Below are positions 32,100 through 42,540 of a stretch of 64,000 nt of DNA, piece after piece. The stretch spans positions 1 to 64,000 of the forward strand of contig JAODTK010005844.1 of the NCBI GenBank assembly GCA_026419785.1. Reading direction: 5' to 3'. A program made the position numbers and the translations under genes. Numbering within the stretch: position 1 is the stretch's first letter; each line of letters starts with the position of its first letter. Below the pieces are notes generated by a model, which saw only the letters and a list, made by a program, of their open reading frames with translations, did no database searches and had not been told where the DNA came from. This DNA is from Sclerodactyla briareus (Eukaryota > Echinodermata > Holothuroidea > Dendrochirotida > Sclerodactylidae).

Positions 32100-35000
32100 T
32101 TACCCCATTCAGCGCTGCCAATCCTCCCCAATCAACCACCCCCTTCAGCAATGATTCCCCAAATTACTAATGTTGAAAAAAACCTAAAATCCACTAGTAA
32201 CCCCTATAAATCAATTTTCCTTGATTTACTGTATTCTCTTCGTTTCCCCATACTGGGTGACTTCCCCATTCTCCGCAACCCTCCCCCCTCCCCATATTTT
32301 CTCCCACCACCCTACTATGATGTCCCAAATTACAGTTTTATGCAACTGCATTCACAAGTCCACTCAATTTTCACGTACTGTTTTGACCTCGACCTACCAT
32401 GTTTGGAGACACATGTCGAATTAATAACAACAGGCACCTGTATGCTATAAAACAAATAGCTCTTGGGGTTTTGCTTGGTAGCCCACTGGAAGGAGTCCTG
32501 TTGAGTGGCGAGTTACAACTTCCCTTGCAGACTGCAGCCTATAGTGTGGTCAGCCTTAGAGAATTGTAGTTTTTTAGGAACATGGGTGTGCAACGTGGAA
32601 GGATATGAATTGAGAATAGGGAAATCCATGAAGGAGATTACCCCCCACCCTGAAATGTTGGTACTATTGTGACACTCCAATCTGATGATTTTAGATGGAA
32701 TTAGCAATATATATTACAACTATCTGAATAAAATGAAAATAAGAAAAACTAACAAAAAAAACTTGCGAATCACCTGCCACCCCTCCACCCCTAAAGACAG
32801 AATGCGAAGGTTTATTGGCCGGAACTTTTAATGCTTGTATGAATATGACACAAGTTACCCTCCCTTCTGATAATGTTGGATCCGTACAATAGAAAAATAC
32901 CCTAACACCAATTCCCTTTCTCCCCCGCTGAGGCTGGTATAGGCAACTGTGCAGTAGCCTTCATTATAATACAATCTGTTCACAGTAGCCACAGAACCCA
33001 TGCTTTTGTGAAAATGCCATAGATATTATATATATAGTACAATTGCAACACTAACTAGTGTTTTCTCCCACTCATAGCTGTCCTTGAAAAGAATTCAACT
33101 TTTGGGGCTCGAGGCCCATTGCCAAATCCGATGGCCATGGCCTTGTGGCTTCCAGGCTCCGGTCACCTCTTGCTTACTGCTGCACCCATTGCCAATGTGC
33201 AGCTTCCACACTGTACTATCCAAGGAACCCCTGGGCTATTAGCCCACTCTAATGGTGTGAGGAGGGATAATAGCTTGAACATAACACAGCAACTACAATG
33301 CTAATTTGAAGGCTAAACCTGCAGATCTTCTCATGTCACTAGCTGATAAGTCGCAGTCGTGTGAAGAGGCTCTGCCTTGATAGAAGACTATACACCCAAA
33401 TCTTAATCTCTTCTCTTTTGTCCTCGATATTATCATATGATCTCAGTATCCCCTAACAGACAAGACTACTGGTTTATGTAGCCATCAGTGTGTAACACAA
33501 TTTCACCCTTAATTCAATTTCTCGCCCATTACGGCTCTTCTGATCTTACTTGCTGGTTACAGCTTTTCAACAACGTTCAGGAAGCCATCAAGCTCATTTA
33601 GGAATCCTGGTTATTTTGATCTTGGCTAACTCACCTACTCTTCTCACGAAGTGGTCAAATGATATCATGGCAGGGTGTCACCGTTCCCCAGACCACCATG
33701 TTACTTTTCCTCATCCAGTCAGACAATCAGTTAACTCCAGGATCCGACCCTTTCTCAGAACCCGGAGAATCAACGATTCATGATCCCAGTGAACTGTTTT
33801 CAGCCTACTGCCAAGACTTATTGTGGAACCATTCCCGATGGATACTACATGTCCCACTGCACATGGCAATTTAGCAGGAAAGCAGCCACAAATGAAAATA
33901 ATGGGCAGTTTTCGTATGTTTCAGTATAGCTTGATTGATCACATTAATGGCAACAAAAGTTTGGTGTAGGTGATTTAATCAGAATTAAGGTACCAGTCAC
34001 CATAATTAATGAGTAATTTGCCTATTCCATAGTTGTTATTGTTTACGCTCTTAGCAGATTACGCCATGACCATCAGCTATAATGATGTGGTTGACTTTGG
34101 CATATAATCTAGATGGCAGGTTCATGAACTGATAGATTTTCGCATAACATTTCTAATTAGTGGACCGTTTTAACAAATTTTACGTTTGGCATTTCCAATG
34201 GGTTGGAATTCTCTCCAATCTGGTAAAAACTTCATCTTCAACTCGACATGAATAGTTAGCTAGTCAATTGCTTCATTTAATAGTAGAAACCCTGATTGCA
34301 CAAGCGGTCCGAGACACTTGGGACAGATCACCACGCCTTGTTCTCTCTCAATTGGTTATTCTTCGTGGATGTTGACCAAACTAAGTAGCAATGTTTATCG
34401 GCTTCTAAGACCGCTGTAGCCTTATGCAGATCAGCCGGCACAGGTTGTTATCAGGGGCACAATATGCAATTGTGTGAGACTGCCTTCTTGACTTCATGCT
34501 CTCAAATCTATAACATAATTTAACAATTGTCTTGGTTCATTTGTGCAGTTTGAGCTACAGCCCATTGGGCTCTTGTTTTTAGTTTTTTGGACAGGGTATT
34601 TACAACAAGGCATGTACTCTTGAATGTTTTTTCTACAACTTCCCTCTAAACAATTGTTTTGCATTGGCAGACCCAAGGCATAACAACCTGGTACAATAAT
34701 GTTGACACGAACCATTGTTCTTTACAGCCGCTGAACTTCTCTCCCAACTAACTTTGTAAACCCCCCCCCCCCACCCCTGCCGCAATTTCACTACCTAGTG
34801 TGCAGGAGATCCCCAGGGAATGGGGAGATTGATTCGGTGCATCATGAAGAGCAATAGGTGCTATTAACCATTTTGACAAGGCACTAATGCAAGGTAACTA
34901 TCTGGCAAATGTGCTCAGCCTCAGAGCCAGTAGATCATTGATGGATCCCTGTAAAACCTCAGATATCAGTGTATCATGATATCTCCTCACATGTTCATTC

Positions 35001-36020
35001 AATTCAGACAGTAGAGAACAGGAATTGCATATATAAGGGTCACAGCTCCCTCCCCCCACAATTTTTTTTTCTGTCCCCAGATTGTCAATTCAAGTGCTAG
35101 TTCTTTGTTTGGGGTAAATTGTGGTGGTAATGGTTTAGAGTTTGGCCCCCCACACTTTTGAACAGATCATGTTGTAGGAGTTCAGACGATAGAAAGGGTT
35201 TGAAGATATGATACCATTGATCACCATAGTGCAGACCTGCTGCACCCTATGAGGTCGCTTGACAATTATTGTTTAATGGTTCCATACGCCTTTGACATAT
35301 TCTCGAAAACACGCATCAAACGTATTGAAAATGGATGTCATCGTTCGGTGTCTCATCTACAGAAGAAGCTTCAGTGAAATGACAGCACTCAAAAATCATT
35401 TCTATTCTTGGAGACATGGGGATCAGTCCGTGAATTTTCAAAAAATCTTGCGGGTCGCAACAAATGTATATGTTTCGCCACAGGGACCTATTCCACAAAA
35501 TTACCAATTTGACCTACTACTATTGTTTCAACCTTTTTACAGTCAATACAATAGATTACCATCGTATGGGTAGCCTCCTTGCTGGAAGGAGGACAGAGCA
35601 GAGGTTGAATGGAACTTTAAAGCTCAATCCGAAGAAAAAAACCTTGTCCTGCTCTAATGAATTCTTACAGATGATAAGCACACACCAAGGCCAGTAAGAT
35701 GGTCGAGGAATGGAAGCAATATCTTCAATAGTGAAGAGTGATGATGATCAGAGTACAGTTGTTGCTGTAAAGCTTTGTGTGTTGCCGTTATATACTCTCT
35801 GCACTCTGGAGAATCGGTTTGCAGTTCTGTAAGCTGGCGTATTGTTAATGCATCCCTGATTGCCATTCTCCCTATTACACAAACATACTATGGAGACCAA
35901 ACTAGAAGATAAACGTTCCTTCTGCAACCCACATTTTGGAATTGCATTAATAATTCTTCCTCAGTTTGTGGCCTATTGATGAATCACATTCATTCATGCC
36001 ATGTTTTTTCCTGTTCTTAG
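32100..36020. other. Non-coding stretch, likely upstream region or first intron of the 5-phosphatase gene
   Basis: No secure exon is seen. A splice-like acceptor GGTTACAG at 33,564 precedes a plus-strand frame reading LLFLIQSDNQLTPGSDPFSE then PSELFSAYCQDLLW (33,705-33,840), and a minus-strand frame at 35,654-35,866 reads MAIRDALTIRQLTELQTD, faintly like a retroelement pol linker. Neither has enough support to be a gene. A first coding exon of the gene continuing at 36,021 should lie in or before this stretch. Confidence 0.35.
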
Positions 36021-36120
36021 GTTGTTCCTGTACAAATACAAAGAAGATATTCTTTCATCGGCCGATCAGCTTACCATTGAAGCTGTTCTTCCATCAAAGG
36101 AGACTTCAGATTTTCATTGT
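36021..36120 (+). CDS. OCRL/INPP5B: OCRL/INPP5B-type 5-phosphatase: PH-domain exon
   Basis: A 100-bp exon with acceptor TTTTTTCCTGTTCTTAG (ends 36,020) and donor GTGAGTATTT at 36,121. After one carried-over base it encodes 33 residues: LFLYKYKEDILSS, then ADQLTIEAVLPSK, then ETSDFHC. The pattern LFLY...(x)DxLxxxxVxPxxxxF corresponds to the N-terminal PH domain of human INPP5B and OCRL. The PH domain helps membrane and clathrin association of these phosphatases, which remove the 5-phosphate from PI(4,5)P2 on endosomes, Golgi and the plasma membrane. It has no frameshift. The next exon is not in matching phase among nearby candidates, so intermediate exons are missing or damaged. Identification is from remembered family sequence, with no alignment run. 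Confidence 0.55.
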
Positions 36121-36823
36121 GTGAGTATTTGCTCATGAAGGGCATAAATGTATGAAATTAAGGCTCAAGGATCTATTTATCTTAAGAAGTATAATAACTT
36201 GTGTAGTCATGTACGACATGTATGCTTGGATGAATGAACTTGCTACAAAGATAGGCTTGTGAAATCAAAGGTCCATCTAGAGGCAGCGCTCAGGTTTTCA
36301 AGTATGTTTAGTCCGCGATGTAGATATGACGAAGCTACTAACACCACCTTACACAGAGATGAGAGCATGCAGACTTTACTGTCAGAGGGAGGGGGGGGGG
36401 ATATAATAATTGACTAAGGCTAGGGTTTCGTAGATGCGGATCTGAGTATGCCACTTGACAACCTCTAATGATTAGTATTTATCTAAATCATCTGCGGTTT
36501 GCAAAAAGAGACAAATTCTATCACGGCGAGATATCATCCAAATATAATTAAACAAACACTGAGTAGGCAAAATTACCATGTGTATGTTTGGGGCAATAAT
36601 GCTGTATCAGGGCAATCTGATTCTGTGGAATATCTTCCTAATAAAGCAATTTAACGTCCTTGTTCATGAGTTGCTAGATGTTTATGGCCCTTTCAAACTT
36701 TTTGTTCCTTGCGATAGTGAAGGAACCTCAGGTTGGCATATGTGTGTGTGTTTGTGTGTGTCTGTGACACTGCTTGGGGACACTGTAACTCAAGAAGGAA
36801 AGCTGAATAAGACTGGTATATAG

Positions 36824-39123
36824 CAGGGATGCAAATACACGGGGGCGGCGGGCGGTTTCGCCGTGAAACGGCCAAAAGAGCCCGCGAAAATCATAAAAAG
36901 GTGATTTTAGGGGCGGCGGAAAACACCCAATCGCCCCTGAAATTAGTCCTTGATCGACCCGCAAAGTCTTAGTTTGTAGCATTTTATATCACATTGGAAG
37001 ACCATGCAATTATTATTAAATTCGTAATCAAATAAAACTTGCTGCTCGCTCAAATTCTGGGAAAATTCCCCAGTTAGCGATCTCATTTTTACTCTCAATC
37101 CGCTCAAGACATCACACACAACAACATGCATACCCCATTCCTTGTCCAAATCGATACATACATAGATACAATGTACATATCGCCGTCGGTGCCCTGCCGA
37201 TTTGCCGTGATGCCCTTACATTTCATGCTTCACCGACGGCAGCGACTGCCGTGCCCTAATTGCTCATTGCTGTCGGTGCCCTCCCCCTCTCAAAACTAGC
37301 GATAGTACCCTACAGCAACTCCTGAAAGTTTCCATTACATGTAAAAGTGTCATGATTTTCCACATTTTCGGAATCAATAGATAAACTGCATAATTATTGT
37401 TAAGCCATGCCTGGCCGGCCCCGTGCTTCCCACACGTACATAATAAACAAAACGGCGGTTATGAATGCACCGCGACGGCCTACGTAAGTCACAACATAAT
37501 TGTACATTCACTATATCGATTCGATATAACTGTAATTTCTATCAAACTCACTTGGGAATTTTCTGCAAAATATACATCAACGTTCAGCTACAGCGATGCG
37601 ATCAGCATACGGCAGTGCAGCGCGTATTGTCATTGGTCAGTTTAGAAAACATGTGATAAATTACAGTGCTCTGATTAGTTGTGGTCAGATTTCTAGCGTC
37701 ACAGTGAGTACCAACAACCATGTACTAGTTCCGCGAAATGGAGGCTTCTTAATACAGACCTGCAGGCACGTGGTAATTGCATTGCATATATAAGAATGCG
37801 GTCGCAGGCTGTAGCGTAAACAGAGTATATTATTATTCAACTGCTCTGTGAACATTGTAAAATAAAGACAATTTGAACACTGAAAAAGTGATTTTAGAGC
37901 TCAAACAGAGTATTTTTATATAGTGCAAAAGAGCAGGGAGGGAGGTATACAAGGAGAGCTTGAAATTGACTGAGACCGGTGGCTAAGGCTCGGTACTCGC
38001 AGTTCCCAACACATCACATTACTGCACAACTCTAGCGCTACGATAAGTACGCTGTACGGTCGTATACGTGTGTGTGTGGGATTTAAGGTGATGCTATTAT
38101 GATTGTAGTTGCTCGTGAGTTCCTTCGCAGCGACGAAACTTTTCACATCACATTTATAAATTGCAATATAGCAGTAGTCCCTACATTATAAACGCGTGAA
38201 TGAATTATATGGCCAGAAAGCTACATTTGGTTTTTCCATGGAAAATTTAAAAAACGATCTCATTTGGGTATCTAGAGTAAATAATTACGAGTTGAAAAAT
38301 CATTGTCAAAATCAGGGTTGATTGACCTACATACTACACTAGAGCTTGCGTGCTAGCTAGCTAGCTGGTATGATGAGAGAATTACACAGTTACAATAGAA
38401 CATTTTGCCGTAATTTTCAAATTCGCCTTCTTGCCCTTGTCTTTTTTTCATATTGCCTTGCCCTGAATTCTTCTAAATCTAAATTGCCTTGGTGCCCTGC
38501 CTTTTGATGTCAACGAGGCAATTTTTTACATTGCCCTCAGAAGATTGCCATGCCCCCCCTTCCAACTTTTTAATTCGAGGCCTGCCAAACCCCACATACT
38601 GTGACCAATGATCGTCCGCGATTAGCCTCTCATGCCAGCGCCCACATACTGAACCAATAATCGATCGCGCTGGTGAGGGAATCCCCGCTCGATTGCATTC
38701 CGCGGGGCTTTGCGAGCAGTTTAGGCGGGGACGTAGCCTGACCTGCACAAGCGCGCGGTTCGGCTACATAGCCTACAGTATGAACGTAAACAGTGTAATA
38801 TAGTGGAAATTGGCAATGTCATGGCGCGCGGCGCTGTTCATGTCATGAACAAGCGGTTCGTATGAGGAGGAATTAATCAGGCATCGCCGTGTGGCGTTCA
38901 TGAACGAGCGGTCATTATTGCAGTTTGTTTACTCTTTATGCAGTTGAGATGTTTAACTACATAATCCTGTTTTCCACTTGTTCGCAATACTTAATGTACT
39001 TATTACGATTTTCAAATGGTAGCCCCCGAAATTGAAAAAGTAGGCCCCTGAAATAGGCTTAAGGAGCCCCCGAAAATTTTTCAAAAAGTATCCCCTGAAA
39101 AAAAAAACGAAATTGCAGCCCTG
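36824..39123. mobile_element. hAT-type DNA transposon, 2.3 kb, non-autonomous
   Basis: The terminal inverted repeats are CAGGGATGCAAAT (left) and, read on the minus strand, CAGGGCTGCAATT (right), 11 of 13 positions alike. A perfect 8-bp target-site duplication GTATATAG flanks it (36,816-36,823 and 39,124-39,131), the hAT signature. GC-rich subterminal regions contain GGGGGCGGCGGGCGG and repeated CCCCCGAAA/CCCCTGAAA words. There is no transposase frame with recognisable motifs; internal ORFs are short. Internal words such as GCCGTCGGTGCCCT (37,182, 37,270) and TTGCCTTGCCCTG/TTGCCCTCAG (38,450-38,540) look like termini of further nested hAT-like copies. It lies in an intron of the plus-strand 5-phosphatase gene. 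Confidence 0.8.
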
Positions 39124-39139
39124 GTATATAGGTCTGCCA

Positions 39140-40095
39140 TGTTGAGAAGTGTTGTCCCTTCTTGGGTGCATGATCTCATTATATGCATTAGTGGCAGGGC
39201 TTAAGAAGCAACCTCGTGACATGGTAATATCCCGACAACCGTTGGTCTGATTTCCGTTAAACTTGTTTGGGTGACATAAATGAGGAGTGCCAACAAATAC
39301 TCTGGTATTGTATTGTTGGTCCTCATTAATATTCATGAGGGGTGGGGCTTAAAGTAGTTTCGCTGAAAATATTTTGTGAACGCAATAAGTGGAAGACTGA
39401 AAGAGGACTCCCATACTTGAGTGGGTAGAGCGCCCCATAGTATATGATCCCTGTTGTTTTTGGTGCCAATCTCATTAATATTCATGAGTGGGTGGGGCTT
39501 AGAAGCTGAATCATAAATGCCAATACTGACAACCATAGGTCCGATTCCCCTCAAACTTGTTTTTGGTGACATGGTATTGTATTGTTGGTCCTTATTATTA
39601 TTCATAAGGGTGGGGCTGAACTTAGTTTCGCTAAATATTTCTTGTGAATACTTTGAAGTGAAAGACAGAAGTATTACACCCATACTTAGTTGGCGGATGC
39701 CCCATAGTGAGTGGATGATCTCTATGGTTTTGGTGCTATCTCATTAATATCCATGAGTGGGCAGGGCTTAGAAGCAAAATCATAAAATCCTATTTTTTTT
39801 TGTTTTTTTCGACAACCATAGGCCTGATTTTCTGTCGAACTCATTTTGATGAAATCAGTGAGAAGTGCTAATAAAAACTATGGTAATGTATTGTAGGGCC
39901 TCATTAATCTTTATAGGGGGCATGGCTCAAAGTAGTTTTGCTGAGATTTCAAATTAAAAAAACAAATTATGCGATCAGCAAAAAAGAAAACAAAGCTCAT
40001 TTGTACATTATGCATGTGGATGTGTACATACATGATCTGTGTTTGTTTTCCCCTTTGAGCCACGTGTTCAACACAGTGCCCTTGGGCTCTTGTTA
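39140..40095 (+). repeat. Tandem repeat, ~270-bp unit with CATTAATATTCATGAG core
   Basis: The word CTCATTAATATTCATGAG (nearly palindromic), followed by GGGTGGGGCTTA, recurs at about 39,322, 39,472, 39,592, 39,742 and 39,901. Spacings of about 150 and 120 bp alternate, which gives a 270-bp unit of two unequal half-units. Words like GACAACCATAGGTCCGATT and AACTTGTTTTTGGTGACAT repeat with it. It directly follows the hAT element. Confidence 0.7.
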
Positions 40096-40227
40096 AAGAG
40101 TTCAAATCCGTCTAAAATATCAACCTCTCCCACAAATTATGATTTTCACATTCATACTGCACACCACATCCGCATCTATGGAATGCTAGCTCAAGACACC
40201 AATCGTTACAGTTTGTTTGTTTGCCAG

Positions 40228-40432
40228 CCAGGGTAATACTTTACTGCATCCTGTCCCATCAATTGGCAGCATGCTGTTCGAGTCTTCTTGGCTCTTGCCA
40301 CTGAGAGCTGCCATAGGAGATAGAAAAATGATCCCAGATCTGCCCATACAGAATTGGTCCGAGTTGGAAGGATTCCAGTTTGCCAAAGTACTCTCACAGT
40401 CAGATCATGCTTTACTCCCTGCAAGCTGCAAG
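40228..40432 (+). CDS. Candidate exon in the 5-phosphatase intron region
   Basis: A 205-bp block with acceptor TTTGTTTGTTTGCCAG (ends 40,227) and donor-like AAG|GTGGAT (40,433). One phase is fully open and reads QGNTLLHPVPSIGSML, later IPDLPIQNWSELEGFQFAKV and LSQSDHALLPASCK. The last part could correspond to the closing helix of the OCRL PH domain ('F....L......LLP'), but the first part does not match, and its phase does not follow from the 36,120 donor. It could be an unrelated chance frame. Confidence 0.25.
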
Positions 40433-40589
40433 GTGGATTTATGAAATCATTGATTCTGGATTTTCATGTATATTTGCTCTTCTTGAGATCTGCTTTATTA
40501 ATACCAGGCCAACTGTAAACTTCTAAAATAGTAAATATTTGTGGCTTCACCTATTGTAACCTCGTCAGAAGAGTCAAGGACCATCATTG

Positions 40590-41190
40590 TAGCTATGACA
40601 AGTCCGATGCTGGCTTTCCTCATCTTAATTTCGCCATATTTTCACCAGACTTGGTGAATATGGTCTACCTTTTTTAAAGCTTTTTTTTATTTTTTTAAGA
40701 TTCGGGGTAACTGGAGGTCATTCAATGTATTCAATGATGTTATGATATATTAAAAATTCTGTTTGATTTTCATGAAACTGGGTTGGTATGGTTTACCTCC
40801 TAACTCCGGGAATTTTTTAACACAGATTTTCAGTCAATGAAGGTTTTCGATTGTTGATTTGCATTTAGCAAAGTTGGTACAATTTATAAAGGCTTGGTGG
40901 TATAGGTTTACTGTAGTTATTATCATCTTATTCCAAAATTCCAATCCATAACTCATGCAACTCTTTGGATTTCAATGAAATGTATTGAGCGCAATTCACT
41001 GTTGGTCCTAAGATATTCAAAATTAGGGAATAGTCTCCAGAAGTTGAGTCAATATGTCTAATTTTGCATAATTTAGGCAATTTTCTCATATTTCCATGAA
41101 ACATGGTACTCCTTTGGTGGACATGGGCCAACAATCTTCTAATGAATTTGGGGTTTGTCATTGATTGATGTCCCTTTAGGTAAAGCACTT
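40590..41190 (+). repeat. Diverged repeat block related to 28.1-28.6 kb
   Basis: GGAGGTCATTCAATGT, GATTTTCATGAAAC, TGGTATGGTTTACC, AATATGTCTAATTTTGCATAA and TTTAGGCAATTTT occur with the same order and step of about 125 bp as in the 28-kb block. A poly(T)-rich stretch lies at 40,680-40,700. Confidence 0.55.
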
Positions 41191-41455
41191 AGGGGCTGGC
41201 AAACTATCTCCACCTCTATATGCTTTTTTTTTTGGGGGGGGAGCTGTTATTATTTGCTTGACTAGTGATTTTGCTCTCCTTTCCACCTCTTAGATCAGGT
41301 GGTTTAATGAAAAAATGAAATAACTACTGATTGGGAGAAGGTGAGACTAGCTGTTCAGTCATATTTTTACTGTGCTGGTGTCAGCCTGATTCCTGCTGGA
41401 GTGCCTGGCACACCACTCGAGTGCCGGGTGGCCCCACTGGCCCCGCACCCACCCC

Positions 41456-41558
41456 CTGTAGATACCCTACACCACCCTACCCTACACCACCCTACCCTAC
41501 ACCACCCTACCTACACCACCCTACCCTACACCACCCTACCCTACACCACCCTCAGTCA
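41456..41558 (+). repeat. Minisatellite, CTACACCACCC-type 16-bp units
   Basis: Runs of CCTACACCACCCTA with an extra CCCTA in most units cover about 100 bp (7-8 units of 11 or 16 bp). Frames across it are Pro/Thr/Tyr/His repeats, so the 41,331-41,582 frame is not a gene. Confidence 0.85.
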
Positions 41559-41855
41559 GCCATGACCCCTATGGATGTGTAGTGCTCCTTAACCCTGTGT
41601 AGAGAACGGGGCCGGGGGGTGGTTGTTGTATTCACGCCATGAATTGGAGGAGAGCATTTTCTCAGTTTGCTCTAGTAGCAGTAAATTAATATTAATAAGT
41701 CTTATCTCTTACTCATATTCCAGAAATGTTATAGGAATGATAGGCATTTTTTCTATCGAGATTAACCCACAGGTTTTAAGTCTGATAAGTTTGAATGTTC
41801 TATTGTTTAAAACAAACATGATGTCACACTTTGCCCAATGTTTCTTATATTCCAG

Positions 41856-41915
41856 CGCCCCAGCCATCGAATTCGGCTCAGGTAACAGAGGCGATCACAA
41901 TAGTCACCAGTGGAG
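41856..41915 (+). CDS. Candidate 60-bp exon
   Basis: The acceptor TTTCTTATATTCCAG ends at 41,855 and a near-consensus donor GAG|GTAAGG follows at 41,916. The 60 bases are open in two phases (PQPSNSAQVTEAITIVTSG or APAIEFGSGNRGDHNSHQW). It would fit as a small linker exon of the plus-strand 5-phosphatase gene, because linkers are poorly conserved, but nothing in its sequence proves this. Confidence 0.3.
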
Positions 41916-42249
41916 GTAAGGATCGCGGTCGATGTCGACTATGACAAGAAAAGCCAGCAAAGTTCTTTCCAAACGTGAGAGGGAATTGTTGCAAGGGTAA
42001 TCTAGGGTTTAGCGGAATAACCTGGAATTTTATAGAAAACCCACTGTGAGGCCAGCTGCAAGGTTCCCTATGCATTGTGTGGATGGTGATCCTAATGAGC
42101 GCTGAGGGGTTATGTGGGAGCAACCCCCAGGGCCTGCAATTTTAAGATGGGCCTACCAGGTCCTCCAATCAGAACCAGAAGGTGGAGTTGTGGCCCCCCT
42201 GAACAATAATCCAAGACCAAATCAGGCCGGCCGTACTATACCTCAAGGA

Positions 42250-42540
42250 CAGTACGTACGTATTAATAATATATATCTGGTGCTCATTTATAGCGCTGCC
42301 ACACGTCAAGACATGCTCAGTGCCTTACAGATATTTATACGTGTGTATCCTTAGAATTAGAGGGTAATGATATCAAAGTTTTTAAGATGAATGATAGGGT
42401 GTTGAAGTCATAGGAGCTCAAACATAAATAAGCCAAGTATAAGCAGTAGACATTGACATCCAAATAATACTTGTTAAAACCGTGAAGATGGGTCAAGGAC
42501 TCGGTTAGCAAAGAGCTAAGATCTAACCGCGGGCCCAAGT
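42250..42540 (+). repeat. SINE- or LINE-tail-like sequence
   Basis: AATAATATATATCTGGTGCTCATTTATAGCGC is split here into AATAATATATATCTGGTGC and TCATTTATAGCGCTGCCAC, followed by TGCTCAGTGCCTTACAG. The TAATAAT run and the TATAGCGC box resemble the segments at 6430 and 25,700. The rest is unclassified. Confidence 0.35.

Noticed and set aside
31968..32450. 160-codon plus-strand frame
   Set aside because: Much of it is poly-Phe from the T-tract at 32,041-32,096 and the remainder has no motif.
36824..39123. ORFs inside the hAT element as transposase exons
   Set aside because: None shows hAT dimerisation or BED zinc-finger motifs. They are short and scattered over both strands.
41331..41582. Proline-rich plus-strand ORFs
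   Set aside because: They lie over the CTACACCACCC minisatellite and reflect its translation.
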